Below the pieces are notes generated by a model. The model saw only the letters and a program-made list of their open reading frames with translations, searched no databases and had not been told where the DNA came from. From Phycisphaeraceae bacterium (GTDB lineage Bacteria; Planctomycetota; Phycisphaerae; Phycisphaerales; UBA1924), in the NCBI GenBank assembly GCA_019636535.1, contig JAHBXK010000024.1, positions 1-51,993 on the forward strand: a stretch of DNA of 51,993 nucleotides, written 5' to 3'. The position numbers were made by a program, and so were the translations under genes. Positions 32,747 to 42,020 of the stretch are shown here, piece after piece (within the stretch, counting starts at the first letter, position 1; each line of letters opens with the position of its first letter).

Positions 32747-34099
32747 TTGAGCCAGCGACGAGTCGTCATCACCGGAGTCGGTTGGATCACCCCGCTCGGG
32801 CACGACGTGGACTCGGTCTGGGCGCGCCTGCTCGCGGGCGAGTCGGGCATGGGACCGGTGACGCGCTTCGAGGCGGCGACGTTCAAGACCAACTTCGCGG
32901 CCGAGGTCAAGGGGTTTCGGTTCGAAGACCACGTCGGCGCCGACGTGGCCAAGGAGCACGCGAGCGCCGGGCTCTCGACGCGATTCGCGCTCGCCGCGGC
33001 GACGCAGGCCTGGCGGCAGTCGGGGCTCGGGGAGATGGCGCGCGACGGACGGCTGAAGCGGCGTCGGCTGGGCGTGTACCTCGGCGCGGGCGAGGGCTCG
33101 CTCGATTTCGAAAACTACGGGCGCACGAATCTCGCAGGGTGGGTGGGGGATGGCACATCGGGGCGGTTCGACGCGCGAGCCTGGGCCGCCGCGGCCTATC
33201 GGTACATGGACCCTGTCCGCGAGGTGGAGCAGGAACCGAACATGACCGTCTCGCACGTGGCGGGCGCTTTCGGCTGCCGCGGGCCGAGCAGCAACTGCAT
33301 GACCGCGTGCGCGGCGAGCACGCAGGCGGTGGGCGAGGCGACGGAGATCCTGCGGTACGGTGACGCGGACGTGATGCTCGCGGGCGGGGCGCACAGCATG
33401 ATCCACCCGCTGGGCATGACGGGGTTCATCCGTCTGACGGCGATGAGCCGGCGCTGCGACGACCCGACGCACGCGTCGCGCCCCTTCAACCGCACGCGCG
33501 ACGGATTCGTGATGGGCGAGGGCGCGGGGATGCTCGTGCTCGAAACGCTCGAGCACGCGCTGTCGCGTGGCGCCACACCGCTCTGCGAGATCGCGGGGTA
33601 CGGCTCAACCGCCGACGCCTTCCGCATCACCGACATCCAGCCCGACGGCCGCGGCGCGCAGGGCGCGATGAGCGCTGCGTGCAGGCAGGCGGGCATCGAT
33701 CCGCACAAGGCCGGGGCCGACGGGCGGCCGCCGGTGCACTACATCTCCGCGCACGGCACGGGCACACAGGAGAACGACGCGATCGAGACCGCGGCGGTGA
33801 AGGGCGTCTTCGGCGAGTTGGCCCCGCGCGTGCCGTTCTCGAGCGTCAAGAGCATGTTCGGCCACCTGATCCAGGCCGCGGGCGCGGTCGAACTGATCAC
33901 CTGCGTCAAGGCGATCCAGACGGGGCTCGTCCCGCCGACGGTGAACCTGAACGACCCGGACCCCGAGTGCGACCTCGACTACGTGCCCAACGCGGCACGC
34001 GACCTTCGGGACTCGGGGGGCGTCCACGTCTGCCTCTCAAACTCCTTTGGCTTCGGCGGTCAGAACGACACGCTCTGCGTGCGGCGTTTCGCCGAGTGA
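32747..34099 (+). CDS. beta-ketoacyl-ACP synthase II-type enzyme (FabF-like)
   Basis: 450 residues with the full catalytic set: cysteine in SNCMTACAASTQAVGEA, histidine in YISAHGTGTQENDAIETAAVKGVFGE, and lysine plus histidine in SSVKSMFGHLIQAAGAVELI. The closing SNSFGFGGQNDTLCVRRF contains the gatekeeper phenylalanine region. It condenses malonyl-ACP with acyl-ACP. It is longer than housekeeping FabF and is paired with the degenerate synthase upstream, so it may serve a special fatty-acid or polyketide-like pathway; no ACP, reductase or thioesterase is nearby. The start is TTG at 32747; no better start is visible. Confidence 0.92.
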   Translation: MSQRRVVITGVGWITPLGHDVDSVWARLLAGESGMGPVTRFEAATFKTNFAAEVKGFRFEDHVGADVAKEHASAGLSTRFALAAATQAWRQSGLGEMARDGRLKRRRLGVYLGAGEGSLDFENYGRTNLAGWVGDGTSGRFDARAWAAAAYRYMDPVREVEQEPNMTVSHVAGAFGCRGPSSNCMTACAASTQAVGEATEILRYGDADVMLAGGAHSMIHPLGMTGFIRLTAMSRRCDDPTHASRPFNRTRDGFVMGEGAGMLVLETLEHALSRGATPLCEIAGYGSTADAFRITDIQPDGRGAQGAMSAACRQAGIDPHKAGADGRPPVHYISAHGTGTQENDAIETAAVKGVFGELAPRVPFSSVKSMFGHLIQAAGAVELITCVKAIQTGLVPPTVNLNDPDPECDLDYVPNAARDLRDSGGVHVCLSNSFGFGGQNDTLCVRRFAE

Positions 34100-34127
34100 T
34101 CGGCCCGGCCCGTACACTCTGAACCAC

Positions 34128-35024
34128 ATGGCCCTCCTGCAGGCCCACAACCTCCAGAAGTCGTTCGGCGGACGCACGGTCGTCAACGGCGTGTCGTTCG
34201 ACGTCGGCGAGTCGGAGATCGTGGGGCTGCTGGGCCGAAACGGCGCGGGCAAGACCACCAGTTTCCGGATGACGATCGGCATGATCGACGCCGACGCGGG
34301 GCGGGTGATCTTCGACGGTCAGGATGTGACGGGCCTGCCGATGTACCAGCGTGCAAGGCTGGGCATGGGCTATCTCTCGCAGGAGCCGAGCGTCTTTCGC
34401 CGGCTCACGTTCGAGCAGAACCTGCTGGCGATTCTCGAAACGCTGCCGCTGAGCCGCCCGGAGCGCAAGCGCCGCGCAGCGGAACTGCTCGCCCAGTTCG
34501 GCCTTACGCACGTCGCGCGGCAGATGGCGTACACCGGCTCGGGCGGCGAGAAGCGCAAACTGGAGATCGCCCGGGCGCTCGTGACCGAGCCCAAACTCAT
34601 CCTGCTCGACGAGCCGTTCTCCGGAGTCGACCCGATCGCCGTCGAGGACCTGCAGGAGGAGATCCGGCAACTGGCCCACCGAGGCATCGCCTGCCTGATC
34701 ACCGACCACAACGTGCAGCAGACGCTCCGCGTCTGCCACCGCGCGTACATCATCGACGAGGGCCGCAAGTTCGCCGAGGGCACGCCCCGGCAACTCATCA
34801 ACGACGAGATGGTGCGTCGCGTCTACCTGGGCTCGCTGTTCCGCGGTGACGAGTTCGACGATCACGACGCGGGGCACGCCGGGCCGTCCGGGGGCGCCCG
34901 CGCCTCCTCGGCCGCTCCGACGGCGACCCGCCCGCCGAACGGCGTCGTGCCCGGGCCGGCATCGGGCCGCGGGGCCGCGACGGCCGCTTCGGCCCCCCTG
35001 CGCGCGGCCGACCGTCGGAACTGA
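34128..35024 (+). CDS. lptB: LptB-type ABC transporter ATPase
   Basis: 298 residues: Walker A GRNGAGKTTS, Q-loop YLSQEPSVFRRLTFEQNL, Walker B LILLDEPFSGVDP and H-switch LITDHNV. These, with MYQRARLGMGYLSQEPSVFR, are hallmarks of LptB, the motor that lifts lipopolysaccharide from the inner membrane. The signature motif reads GSGGEKRKLEIARAL (usual LSGGERRR), the serine and glycines being kept. A Pro/Ala/Gly-rich tail of about 50 residues after GDEFDDHD is an extension that E. coli LptB lacks. ATG at 34128. LptFG and LptC are not in the window. Confidence 0.9.
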   Translation: MALLQAHNLQKSFGGRTVVNGVSFDVGESEIVGLLGRNGAGKTTSFRMTIGMIDADAGRVIFDGQDVTGLPMYQRARLGMGYLSQEPSVFRRLTFEQNLLAILETLPLSRPERKRRAAELLAQFGLTHVARQMAYTGSGGEKRKLEIARALVTEPKLILLDEPFSGVDPIAVEDLQEEIRQLAHRGIACLITDHNVQQTLRVCHRAYIIDEGRKFAEGTPRQLINDEMVRRVYLGSLFRGDEFDDHDAGHAGPSGGARASSAAPTATRPPNGVVPGPASGRGAATAASAPLRAADRRN

Positions 35025-35036
35025 TACGCTGGTGCG

Positions 35037-35498
35037 ATGAAGACGACGGCGTCAAGGACAACGCGAACGGCCGTGGCGATGGCGGGCGCTGCTTGCACGC
35101 TCGCGGCCATGAGCGGCTGCCTGCAGCGCACGATCACCGTGACCAGCGAGCCGCCCGGCGCGGTCGTCTGGGTCAACGACAACGAGGTGGGCCGCACGCC
35201 GGTCGACGTCGACTTCACGTACTTCGGCAAGTACTCGGTGCGGCTGCGTCGCGAGGGGTACGAGCCGATCGTCGACGTTCGCCACGTCAAGAAGCCGGTG
35301 CACGAGTGGCCGGGCATCGACGTGGTCACCGAGGCGGTGCCCACGAACATCCACCACCGCGTGCGGTGGCACTATGACCTCGAGCCCGCGCTCGAGTATC
35401 GCGTCTCCGGCCCCGAGGCGGAGTCGGAACTCATCCACTCCGGCGTGCAGATGCGCAAGCAACTCCGCGGCTACGACGAGTCGGCTGCGCCGCGCTGA
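35037..35498 (+). CDS. PEGA-domain lipoprotein
   Basis: 153 residues. The signal peptide ends with a lipobox-like LAAMSGC, so it is probably lipidated. The PEGA fold follows: RTITVTSEPPGAVVWVNDNEVGRTPVDVDFTYFGKYSVRLRREGYEPIV, with the eponymous P-P-G-A. The remaining C-terminal part has WHYDLEP and charged helices. PEGA domains occur in surface or cell-envelope proteins. ATG at 35037, 12 bases after lptB, so it may be part of the same operon. The role is unknown. Confidence 0.85.
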   Translation: MKTTASRTTRTAVAMAGAACTLAAMSGCLQRTITVTSEPPGAVVWVNDNEVGRTPVDVDFTYFGKYSVRLRREGYEPIVDVRHVKKPVHEWPGIDVVTEAVPTNIHHRVRWHYDLEPALEYRVSGPEAESELIHSGVQMRKQLRGYDESAAPR

Positions 35499-35512
35499 AG
35501 AGAGAACCACGC

Positions 35513-35944
35513 ATGGGGGCCGGCGGACACGAACCCTGGACCGTGCTCTACGACGGACGCTGCGGCATGTGTCGCGCGGGTGCTGCACGGTTCGGACGGG
35601 TTGCTCGCCCGGGATCGGTCAATCTGGTCGACATGCGCGCGCCGGGCGTGCTGGAGCGATTCCCGAATCTCGACCCCTCGGCGTGCGAGCGGGCGATGCA
35701 CGTAGTCTCTGCCGACGGGCGTGAGGTTCGCGTGGGTGCGGCGGCCGTGGTCGCCGCGATCGAAACGCGCCCGGCCTTCCGGCTGATCACATGGACGTAC
35801 CGCGTGCCGGGGTTGAGGCAGGGGTTGGATTGGTTGTATGCGCGGATCGCGAACAACCGCATGACGATCTCGCGCGTGCTGGGGTTCAGGGTCGAAGCGT
35901 GCGAAGACGGGGCGTGCTCGACGCACGAGCCTCGATCGAACTGA
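35513..35944 (+). CDS. DCC-family thiol-disulfide oxidoreductase-like protein
   Basis: 143 residues. The N-terminal motif is VLYDGRCGMCRAGAARF (D-G-x-C-x-x-C) of the DUF393/DCC family, a thioredoxin-like fold with a redox-active pair of cysteines. ALV-rich helices (VGAAAVVAAIETRPAFRLITWTYRVPGLRQGLDWLYARIANNR) follow as in YuxK. The C-terminal CEDGACSTHEP adds two cysteines. The substrate is unknown. ATG at 35513, 14 bases after the PEGA gene. It likely belongs to the run of plus-strand genes starting with lptB. Confidence 0.88.
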   Translation: MGAGGHEPWTVLYDGRCGMCRAGAARFGRVARPGSVNLVDMRAPGVLERFPNLDPSACERAMHVVSADGREVRVGAAAVVAAIETRPAFRLITWTYRVPGLRQGLDWLYARIANNRMTISRVLGFRVEACEDGACSTHEPRSN

Positions 35945-35991
35945 CCCGAACGGTCACGCTGCCCGGCCCGGGTGCGAGGTAGACTGTCGGC

Positions 35992-36861
35992 ATGAAAGCC
36001 ATCCTGTTGCTGTGCCTGAGCGTCGTGACGTTGCCCGGCTGCATCGCGTGGGAGATCCGCGACGAGATCCGCGCCACGAACCAGCATTTGAAAGAGATGG
36101 ACCCGGTGCTCCTGAACACGCGCGGCCTGCTCGCGACGGTGAACGAGGACATCCGCCGGACCAACGAGCAACTCGACGCCGTGCGTGCCGATCTGGCGGG
36201 AACGCGCGAGCAGTTGGCGGCGGTCGAGTCGTCGCTCGAAACGGCGAACCCGAAACTGTTCGAGGTGAACTCGGGGCTGGACCGCATGCAGGTGCTCAGC
36301 GAGGTGCACGCTTCGCTGCAACGAGTCGAGGCGCACCTCGGCCCGCTCAGCCGGACGATGGGCTCGCTCGGCGGTACGCTGTCGTGGCTCGGCATGGGCG
36401 GCGAGGACACGGGGACCGATCTGCTCGCGAGCGGCTCGCAGGCAGCGCCGAGCGGCGCTGGGGCGGCGACCGATTCGCAGGCCGCGGAAGAGGGCGCTGT
36501 TGGCGCGTCGCGTCCGCAGCGAGATCTCCTGATCGGCACGTGGCTGCTGGAGTTCCCTCCACCATCGCCGCCGCAGGTCTCGCCCGCGGCGTTCGTGATC
36601 AAGCCCGACGGCACGTTTCTCCGTGCTGAGCCGGGCAAGCCGCTCGTGACGGGAACCTGGAGCCGGGTCGACCGCACGCTGACGCTCACGAGCGATCAGG
36701 ATGCGCCGTCGGCCGTCGGCAGCACGCCCGCGGCACGCGGCAAACCGCAGACCACAGCCCTGGCCGCGAACACGCCGACCGAGTTCGAGTTGCTCTCTGT
36801 CACGCTGCGAACGCTCACGCTCCGCAAGGACGACGAGATCCGCGTCTTCACACGCCCGTGA
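35992..36861 (+). CDS. lipoprotein with coiled coil and lipocalin-like end
   Basis: 289 residues. The signal peptide MKAILLLCLSVVTLPGC has the lipid-attachment cysteine at position 17. A coiled coil of about 90 residues (NEDIRRTNEQLDAVRADLAGTREQLAAVESSLETA) follows, then a low-complexity Gly/Ala/Ser linker. A C-terminal domain (DLLIGTWLLEF ... FVIKPDGTFLRAEPGKPLVTGTWSRVDRTLTLTS) resembles the beta-strand pattern of lipocalin-like proteins (GTW). It probably sits at an outer or inner membrane surface. ATG at 35992, 47 bases after the DCC gene. No function is known. Confidence 0.75.
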   Translation: MKAILLLCLSVVTLPGCIAWEIRDEIRATNQHLKEMDPVLLNTRGLLATVNEDIRRTNEQLDAVRADLAGTREQLAAVESSLETANPKLFEVNSGLDRMQVLSEVHASLQRVEAHLGPLSRTMGSLGGTLSWLGMGGEDTGTDLLASGSQAAPSGAGAATDSQAAEEGAVGASRPQRDLLIGTWLLEFPPPSPPQVSPAAFVIKPDGTFLRAEPGKPLVTGTWSRVDRTLTLTSDQDAPSAVGSTPAARGKPQTTALAANTPTEFELLSVTLRTLTLRKDDEIRVFTRP

Positions 36862-36892
36862 GCGGCCGTGCACACGCCGGCCACGCACCGCC

Positions 36893-38233
36893 TCACTTCA
36901 GCAGCCGCTCAAGGAAATGAATGTCGATCCCGCCCTCGCGGAAGCTCGAGTTCTCCATCAGCCTTCGGTGCAGCCCGATCGTCGTCTTGATCGGCTCAAC
37001 GCGGAACTCGCGCAGCGCCCTCGACATCCGCTCGATCGCCTCCGCGCGCGTCGGCGCGTGCACCAGCAACTTGCCGATCATGCTGTCGTAGTTCGGCGGC
37101 ACCGTGTACCCCGTAACCACGTGCGTGTCCATCCGCACGCCCGGCCCGCCGGGCGGCTCGAAGCGTGTGATCGTGCCGGGGCTGGGCATGAAGTTGCGGT
37201 CCGGGTCCTCCGCGTTGATGCGGCACTCGATGGCGTGACCGTTCAGCCGGATGTCGCTCTGCTTGAAGGGCAGCGGCTGGCCCGCGGCGACCTTGATCAT
37301 CTCCTTGACGATGTCAACGCCCGTGATCAACTCGGTCACCGGATGCTCGACCTGCACGCGTGTGTTCACTTCCAGCATGTAGAAGTTCTGCTGCGCGTCC
37401 ATCAGAAACTCGACCGTCGCCGCGCCCGAATACTCGGCGTGCTGAATCAGACGGGCCGCGCTGTCGCACACTTTGTCGCGCTTGCGGTGATCAAGCCCAG
37501 GCGCAGGCCCCTCCTCGATCACCTTCTGGTGCCGACGCTGCATGGAGCAGTCGCGCTCGAACAGGTGCACCGCGTGCCCATGCTTGTCGCCCAGCACCTG
37601 CACCTCGATGTGCCTTGCGTGCTCAAGGAACTTCTCGATGAAGACCGCGCCGTTGCCGAAGGCGTTCTGGGCCTCCTGGCTCGCGTTGCGCAGGTTGCTG
37701 CGGAGCGCTGCTTCGTTGTGGCAGACGCGCATGCCGCGCCCGCCGCCCCCCGCCGCGGCCTTGATGATCACCGGGTACCCGATCTTCGCGGCGATCTCCA
37801 CCGCCTCGTCCTCGGCCTCGACAGCGCCCTCGGAGCCCGGGAAGATCGGCACGCCCGCTTCTTTCGCAGCTCGCTTGCAGGCGACCTTGTCGCCAAGTTT
37901 GGCCATCGCTTCCGGGGACGGCCCGATGAACTCGATCTTGCAGTCGCGACAGACGGCGGCGAACTCGGCACGCTCGCTCAGGAAGCCGTAGCCGGGGTGG
38001 ATCGCATCCACATTCGCGACCTCCGCCGCGGCGATGATGCGAGAGATGTTCAGGTAACTCTCGCGCGCTGGACCGGGGCCGATGCAGATCGCCTCGTCGG
38101 CCAGTTCGAGGTACGGGGCGCCGCGATCGGCCTCGCTGTACACGCAGACCGACTCGATGCCGAGTTCGCGGCAGGCGCGGATGACTCGGAGAGCGATCTC
38201 TCCACGGTTGGCGATGAGGATTCGTGAAAACAT
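36893..38233 (-). CDS. accC: acetyl-CoA carboxylase, biotin carboxylase subunit
   Basis: 446 residues, the ATP-grasp enzyme that carboxylates biotin on AccB in the first step of fatty-acid synthesis. Motifs: [26 protein letters not shown], the glycine-rich ATP loop [26 protein letters not shown], and the active-site stretch [21 protein letters not shown]. The length and ending match the family. The ATG at 38231-38233 lies 23 bases after accB. Upstream of it is CTCCTCCTC and no purine-rich ribosome site, so translation may depend on accB. Confidence 0.96.
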   Translation of the reverse strand: MFSRILIANRGEIALRVIRACRELGIESVCVYSEADRGAPYLELADEAICIGPGPARESYLNISRIIAAAEVANVDAIHPGYGFLSERAEFAAVCRDCKIEFIGPSPEAMAKLGDKVACKRAAKEAGVPIFPGSEGAVEAEDEAVEIAAKIGYPVIIKAAAGGGGRGMRVCHNEAALRSNLRNASQEAQNAFGNGAVFIEKFLEHARHIEVQVLGDKHGHAVHLFERDCSMQRRHQKVIEEGPAPGLDHRKRDKVCDSAARLIQHAEYSGAATVEFLMDAQQNFYMLEVNTRVQVEHPVTELITGVDIVKEMIKVAAGQPLPFKQSDIRLNGHAIECRINAEDPDRNFMPSPGTITRFEPPGGPGVRMDTHVVTGYTVPPNYDSMIGKLLVHAPTRAEAIERMSRALREFRVEPIKTTIGLHRRLMENSSFREGGIDIHFLERLLK

Positions 38234-38256
38234 GAGGAGGAGTGCGCTCGATCGAC

Positions 38257-38751
38257 TTACTGAGGTCGTACGAGGAAAAGCGTTTGACCGTATTCGACCG
38301 CCTGCGCGTTGCTCACCAGCACACGCTCGATCGTGCCCGCCGTCTCGGCCTTGATCTCGCTGAACACCTTCATCGCCTCGATCAGGCACACCGTCGTGTC
38401 GGGCCCAACCGAAGCGCCGGACTGCACGAACGGCGGGGTGTCCGGGTTTGCCGCCAGGTACACCGTGCCCACCATCGGGCTCTTCACCGCGATCAGGCCC
38501 GACGTATCCACGGGCGCTGATGTTCCGCCGCCGCCAGCACCGTCGGCCGGGGCCGCGTGCGCTGAGCCGCCGCCGGCGTGCCCGACCGGCGCGTGGTGCA
38601 CCACGGGCACGCCCGAAGCCGCGCCGTTCAACATCACCGCCGAACCGCGCTTGATTGTCACGGTCTCCTGCTGGTCCTGCAGGTCCAGTTCGGAAAGGTC
38701 GTTCTCGACCATCAGGCGCACGAGTTCCTTGAGTTTGCGAATGTCGATCAT
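38257..38751 (-). CDS. accB: acetyl-CoA carboxylase, biotin carboxyl carrier protein
   Basis: 164 residues. An N-terminal helical part ([36 protein letters not shown]) is followed by a Pro/Gly/Ala-rich linker of about 45 residues, and then the biotinyl domain ([29 protein letters not shown]). The biotinylated lysine is in [12 protein letters not shown], and the thumb loop is present as in E. coli BCCP. It lies between the pepP-type gene and accC on one strand, with accC 23 bases behind. The sequence is complete. Confidence 0.95.
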   Translation of the reverse strand: MIDIRKLKELVRLMVENDLSELDLQDQQETVTIKRGSAVMLNGAASGVPVVHHAPVGHAGGGSAHAAPADGAGGGGTSAPVDTSGLIAVKSPMVGTVYLAANPDTPPFVQSGASVGPDTTVCLIEAMKVFSEIKAETAGTIERVLVSNAQAVEYGQTLFLVRPQ

Positions 38752-38857
38752 GGTTGATTCCGCGCTGTGTTTACTGCAATCGCGTTCGCCGTGCGGGTGG
38801 TCGAGCGTTCATCCTCTTGCTTGCCCGCTTCCGCACGCCCGCCCCAGCCACCACGTT

Positions 38858-40090
38858 CTACAACGTCGCCCACGACAGCGACTTCGGCAGCGAGCACAGG
38901 TTCTTCGACCCCGTCTCGGTCACCACGTAATCGTCCTCGATCCGCACGCCGCCGACGCCCGGCAGGTAGATGCCGGGCTCGATCGTCACCACCATCCCCG
39001 CCCTCAGAGGCGAGGCCGTCGCCATGTTGCTCAGGCGCGGCTCCTCGTGCGCGTTGAAGCCGATCCCGTGCCCGAGCCCGTGCCCGAACTGGTCCCCGTA
39101 CCCCGCTTCCACGATCACCTTCCGCGCCACCGCGTCGATCTCGCGCCCCGTCTTGCCCGCGCACAGCGCTGCGGCCGACTTCTCGTGCGCTTCGAGCACG
39201 ACCTGGTAGATCTCCTCGATCTTCTTCGGCCACTTGCCAAGCGTCACCACGCGTGTCATGTCGCCGTGGTAGCCCTTGTACACAGCCCCCCAGTCGATCA
39301 GCAGCGGCGAGCCCTTGCTCAGTTTCTTGCCCTGCGGGCGGTAGTGCGGCAAACTGCCGTTCGCGCCCGCCGCGACGATCGACTCGAAGCCCGGCTCGCT
39401 CGAGCCGCGCGACTTCATCTCCATCTCCAGACGTGCGGCGATCTCCAGTTCGCTCTGCCCCGCCTTCAGCGTCGGCAGCAGCGCCTTGAGCGCGGCCTCC
39501 TGGATCTTCACCGCCTTGCGGATCAGTTCGATCTCGTGCTCGTCCTTCACCGCCCGCAGCGACGAAACCAGCCCCGTCGTGTCCGCCAGGCGCTTCGGCC
39601 CCACGCGCCGGGCAAACGCCGCTCGCTCGGCCACGGGCATCTGCTCGGCCTGAATGCCGAACCGATCGTTCGGTCCGAACCGCGCTGCGTGGTGCGACGC
39701 CGTGCCGTTCGACGACGCGTTCTTGGCCGAAGCCGGGCCGAGCAACTCCGACACCGCCTCGACCATCGACCGGCTGCGGATCACCACTTCCGCCAGCCCC
39801 GACCCCGAAACCGGCGCCAACTCCTCCGCATACCGAAAGTCGCTCACCAGCACAGGCGTGTGCGAACTGCGCCACGCCTCCGCCGGGACGATCAGGTAAC
39901 TGTCGCCACCGAGAAACCCGGTCAGGTACGCCACATCCTTCGGGTTTGAGACGATCAACGCGCTCAGATCGGCGTTGGCGATCGCCTCACCCAGGCGGCC
40001 GATCCGCGACCGAAAAGGGCTATCCGCTGCACGTTTGTTGGGGGTCGAAGCGGCTGAGCCGCGGGATTTACCGGCCGTTTGGCGCGACAT
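38858..40090 (-). CDS. pepP: M24-family Xaa-Pro aminopeptidase (PepP/YpdF-like)
   Basis: 410 residues. The N-terminal creatinase-like domain (LIVSNPKDVAYLTGFLGGDSYLIVP) precedes the pita-bread catalytic domain. Metal ligands can be read: Asp in LIDWGAVYKGYHGDMTR, His in FGHGLGHGIGF, Glu in VTIEPGIYLPG and Glu in VRIEDDYVV. The enzyme removes residues before proline. In many bacteria pepP is followed by efp and accBC; here efp is missing and accB follows directly after 106 bases. The ATG at 40088-40090 yields a basic N-terminal tail that may be shorter in reality. Confidence 0.9.
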   Translation of the reverse strand: MSRQTAGKSRGSAASTPNKRAADSPFRSRIGRLGEAIANADLSALIVSNPKDVAYLTGFLGGDSYLIVPAEAWRSSHTPVLVSDFRYAEELAPVSGSGLAEVVIRSRSMVEAVSELLGPASAKNASSNGTASHHAARFGPNDRFGIQAEQMPVAERAAFARRVGPKRLADTTGLVSSLRAVKDEHEIELIRKAVKIQEAALKALLPTLKAGQSELEIAARLEMEMKSRGSSEPGFESIVAAGANGSLPHYRPQGKKLSKGSPLLIDWGAVYKGYHGDMTRVVTLGKWPKKIEEIYQVVLEAHEKSAAALCAGKTGREIDAVARKVIVEAGYGDQFGHGLGHGIGFNAHEEPRLSNMATASPLRAGMVVTIEPGIYLPGVGGVRIEDDYVVTETGSKNLCSLPKSLSWATL

Positions 40091-40222
40091 GGGCCGAGAT
40101 CATACCACTTTCGCGAGAGTTCGCCAGAGGCTTGCGCCGGGAGTGATCCGCATGTCGCCAGCCCGAGAAAACCCCGGCCCACCCCGTCCCCACCTCTAAC
40201 CCGCTTGCACTATCTTCAGGAC

Positions 40223-41965
40223 GTGCCCGAGCCCGATCGTCAAGTCCAATCCCCACAAGCCCTTGCCCGCGATGGCCCAGATCACGCACGCGGCAAGCCC
40301 CGAGCGACCGGTTCACGGTTCGCAGTCTGGCCCGCCACGCTCGCACTCGCGGCCCTGATCGCTCTCGCGCTGATGCTGGTCGCATGGCCCGCGGCCGTGG
40401 TCGTCTGGGATCTCGTCTCGTCGCCTGCCGAGGCCGACGCATCGTCGTCATCGTGGTCAACCGGCTCGAGCTCGGCTCGCGCATGGGCCGTTGCGCTCGC
40501 CCGGTCGATGCTCTATGCCGGCCTCATCGGCCTGTTCGCCACGCTCATGGGTTGGCCCGCGGCGTGGTTCATCCGTTCGTGGGGTCGTGACGACAGTCAC
40601 CGGCCCGGCGCATGGCGACGCCACGTCGCGGCGGCTCTTGTCCTTTCTCCCCTGCTCATGCCGTCGTACCTCGCCTACGCGGGATGGGGCTTTCTTCGCG
40701 GCCCCGGCACGCTTCTGGGCGACTTCCTCGGCGGGCGAGAGCCGTGGGTCAACATCCTCGCCGGTCAGGTCGCGGCGGTCTGGGGGCTGGCGCTCTGGGC
40801 GTGGCCCATCGCCACGCTCGTCATGCTGCCGCGACTCCGCCGAATCGACGACGAATCGCTCGACGCCCTCCGCATGTTCGCCCGCGGACGCTGGCGGCTC
40901 TGGCGCTCGATCTCACGCGTCCAGTCCCCCGCCCTGCTCCGCAGCGCTGTGCTCATCACCCTCATCATGCTCGGCTCGGCGATCCCGCTCCACGTTGCGC
41001 AGGTCGAGACCTACACCAACGAACTCTGGAAGCGCCTGCAACTCACCGGCTCAGCGCGCGACATGTGGGCCGCTTCATGGCCCACCATCGCCGTCGCCGG
41101 GCTCGCCGCGTGGTTCGTCATGCGATCGATCCTCACCACCCGCCGCGCCGACGAGCACAACCCCGACGCCGAGCAGCCCGGCGCCGCAGGCGGAATCCGC
41201 GCCCCCGCCGCCCTCTGGGTCCGCGCGCTCGCGGCGATCGTCTGGCTCGCCAGCGTCGTTGCCCCGGCTGCGCTCTTTGCCTATTCCCTCCGCCAACGCC
41301 GCTCGCTCTCCGAGTTCTGGACCTTCAACACCCAGGCACTCCTCGACTCCGCCTCGGTCGCACTCGTCGCCGCGGCGCTCGCTTTCGCCCTGTGCATGCT
41401 CGTCTGGTTCGTTCGCGCCGAGTCCGCCTCAGGCCGCTCCCCCGCGCGCGCAACGCTCCGTCTCACGACGCTCCTGTTCCTCTTCGCCGCGCTCGCGCCC
41501 GGCATCCTCATCGGCGCGGCCTTCGAGCGCTCCTGGCTCAGCACCCTCGCCGACGGCCGCTGGTCGTTCCTCGCCGTCGCCGGCGCCCACGCTGCACGCT
41601 TCGCGCTCGTCCCCGTCGTCGTCGGCCTCGCCCTCGCCGCGATCGAAGGCCGAGACCTGCGCGACGCCCGCCGACAACACGGCTCCTGGTCACTCCGATC
41701 GTTCTATCTCGCGCACGCACGCGCCAACTGGCCCGTCGCGCTCGGCGCAGCCCTCGCCGTCGGCTGCCTCTCCCTCCACGAGATCGAGGCCGCCGTCATG
41801 GCCCAGCCGCCGGGGCTCGATTCGCTCGCCCGAACCGTCCTCGACTACCTCCACTTCGCACGCGACGAGCAACTCTCCGCCGCAGCGCTCAACCTCCTCG
41901 CCGTCGGCTCGCTCTTCGCCTGCGCGGCGGGCCTGCTCCTCGGCCGCCTGCTCCGGCCGCGTTGA
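40223..41965 (+). CDS. binding-protein-dependent ABC transporter permease, ThiP/FbpB-like
   Basis: 580 residues and about 11-12 membrane helices. Two halves each contain a binding-protein-type permease pattern with long helices. The first half has LDALRMFARGRWRLWRSI and the second has LRDARRQHGSWSLRSFYLAHARANW as probable EAA-like coupling loops. The fused-dimer arrangement resembles permeases for iron or thiamine. No ATPase and no substrate-binding protein flank it. The GTG at 40223 follows CAGGA and gives a short cytoplasmic N-terminus; upstream codons are Pro/Arg-rich. The cargo cannot be assigned. Confidence 0.8.
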   Translation: MPEPDRQVQSPQALARDGPDHARGKPRATGSRFAVWPATLALAALIALALMLVAWPAAVVVWDLVSSPAEADASSSSWSTGSSSARAWAVALARSMLYAGLIGLFATLMGWPAAWFIRSWGRDDSHRPGAWRRHVAAALVLSPLLMPSYLAYAGWGFLRGPGTLLGDFLGGREPWVNILAGQVAAVWGLALWAWPIATLVMLPRLRRIDDESLDALRMFARGRWRLWRSISRVQSPALLRSAVLITLIMLGSAIPLHVAQVETYTNELWKRLQLTGSARDMWAASWPTIAVAGLAAWFVMRSILTTRRADEHNPDAEQPGAAGGIRAPAALWVRALAAIVWLASVVAPAALFAYSLRQRRSLSEFWTFNTQALLDSASVALVAAALAFALCMLVWFVRAESASGRSPARATLRLTTLLFLFAALAPGILIGAAFERSWLSTLADGRWSFLAVAGAHAARFALVPVVVGLALAAIEGRDLRDARRQHGSWSLRSFYLAHARANWPVALGAALAVGCLSLHEIEAAVMAQPPGLDSLARTVLDYLHFARDEQLSAAALNLLAVGSLFACAAGLLLGRLLRPR

Positions 41966-42020
41966 CGCAAACACGCGCCGACTACCCTTCACCCTCACCT
42001 CATCGCCGGTCGCTCACACA

